Assembly (NCBI RefSeq): GCF_000718775.1
Contig: NZ_JOCB01000003.1
Location: forward strand, 124,001-188,000
Source: Streptomyces sp. NRRL S-31
GTDB lineage: Bacteria > Actinomycetota > Actinomycetes > Streptomycetales > Streptomycetaceae
DNA: 64,000 nt
Direction: 5' to 3'
The notes under the pieces are model-generated. The model was not told where the DNA came from. It did not search any database and saw only the letters and a program-made list of their open reading frames with translations. Below are positions 63,825 through 64,000 of this stretch, piece after piece; position 1 is the stretch's first letter; every line of letters begins with the position of its first letter. A program made the translations under genes and the position numbers.

Positions 63825-64000
63825 CTAGTGCAGGGTGCTGACCTCGGTCGTCGTCAGGGCTCGCGGGTAGACGTGGACGTCGGCCACGGAGCCGGGGAAG
63901 GCCAGGTAGGGGGTGGTGGCTGAGGCGCTGTTTGCGCAGCCCCCGATGGTCAGGGGGAGGGAGGAGTCGTATTGGGGGCTGAGGTTGGTGGCGGTACCCA
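63825..64000 (-). CDS. LamG/concanavalin-like domain protein, C-terminal end only
   Basis: The minus frame enters from the right edge and ends at TAG 63825-63827. The readable tail includes LPLTIGGCANSASATTPYLA, then FPGSVADVHVYPRALTTTEV, the final beta-strands of a LamG-type jelly-roll (GxxDxVxVYxRALTxxEV). Such domains in streptomycetes usually end large secreted proteins or glycosidases. Only 58 codons are inside the window. Confidence 0.8.
   Translation of the reverse strand, partial: GTATNLSPQYDSSLPLTIGGCANSASATTPYLAFPGSVADVHVYPRALTTTEVSTLH

Overview
The window is about 73% G+C over most of its length. Starts are often GTG, genes are packed in translationally coupled runs (GTGA or ATGA overlaps), and many encoded families are typical of Streptomyces: a SepF-like protein, a DasR/DasABCD chitooligosaccharide system, a Hen1/Pnkp RNA-repair pair, an NRPS cluster and PaaX-controlled aromatic catabolism. 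It is most likely a Streptomyces chromosome segment. No rRNA, tRNA or CRISPR was recognised. All functional names come from reading motifs and family resemblance; no database search was run.

Layout. 1-3947: methylmalonyl-CoA mutase pair mutB (cut by the window edge) and mutA. 4151-5923: polytopic membrane protein. 6158-10215: SepF-like protein, an AAA-type ATPase coupled to a MazG-like pyrophosphohydrolase, a small actinobacterial protein and an F420-type luciferase-like oxidoreductase. 10452-12690: an unknown gene and three overlapping IS remnants (IS630, IS3, IS5). 12810-16766: an island at about 52% G+C, all on the minus strand, holding a 26-codon peptide gene, a strong hairpin, a TPR protein, a small one-helix membrane protein, an HTTM (vitamin-K-carboxylase/SdpB-like) membrane protein and an MFS transporter. 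16919-18816: a GNAT gene abutting an IS630-type element whose transposase has an internal deletion. 19031-20834: two divergent lipoproteins. 20930-25122: hen1-pnkp RNA repair operon. 25662-29528: arginine deiminase, ornithine carbamoyltransferase and an amino-acid permease. 29488-30012: anti-sigma-type ATPase.

30110-37459: a catabolic cluster read here as 2-aminobenzoyl-CoA (anthranilate) or salicylyl-CoA degradation: enoyl-CoA hydratase, a fused FAD monooxygenase/old-yellow-enzyme reductase, PaaX regulator, aryl-CoA ligase, acyl-CoA dehydrogenase and RidA. 37478-43320: dasR divergent from dasABCD with three dre-like operators between them.

43507-57943: a biosynthetic cluster. The plus-strand arm encodes a PhyH dioxygenase, a DUF6271-like protein, a PLP decarboxylase, a GNAT and an MFS exporter. 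The minus-strand arm encodes a Pls-like membrane NRPS terminal protein with its own carrier domain, an NRPS (partial C-A-T-TE), a SyrP-like oxygenase, and an SbnB/SbnA pair that in staphyloferrin B biosynthesis makes L-2,3-diaminopropionate. The product is inferred to be a diaminopropionate-derived peptide or oligoamide.

58283-63616: Met/His-rich membrane proteins, an ECF sigma factor, an MFS protein and a PepSY protein, suggesting copper or another soft metal. 63825-64000: the 3' end of a LamG-type gene.

The best candidate for an undescribed system is the 12810-16766 island. Its tiny peptide gene has a recognisable promoter and ribosome-binding site and is separated by a hairpin from putative processing and export genes. 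The diaminopropionate NRPS cluster is the second.
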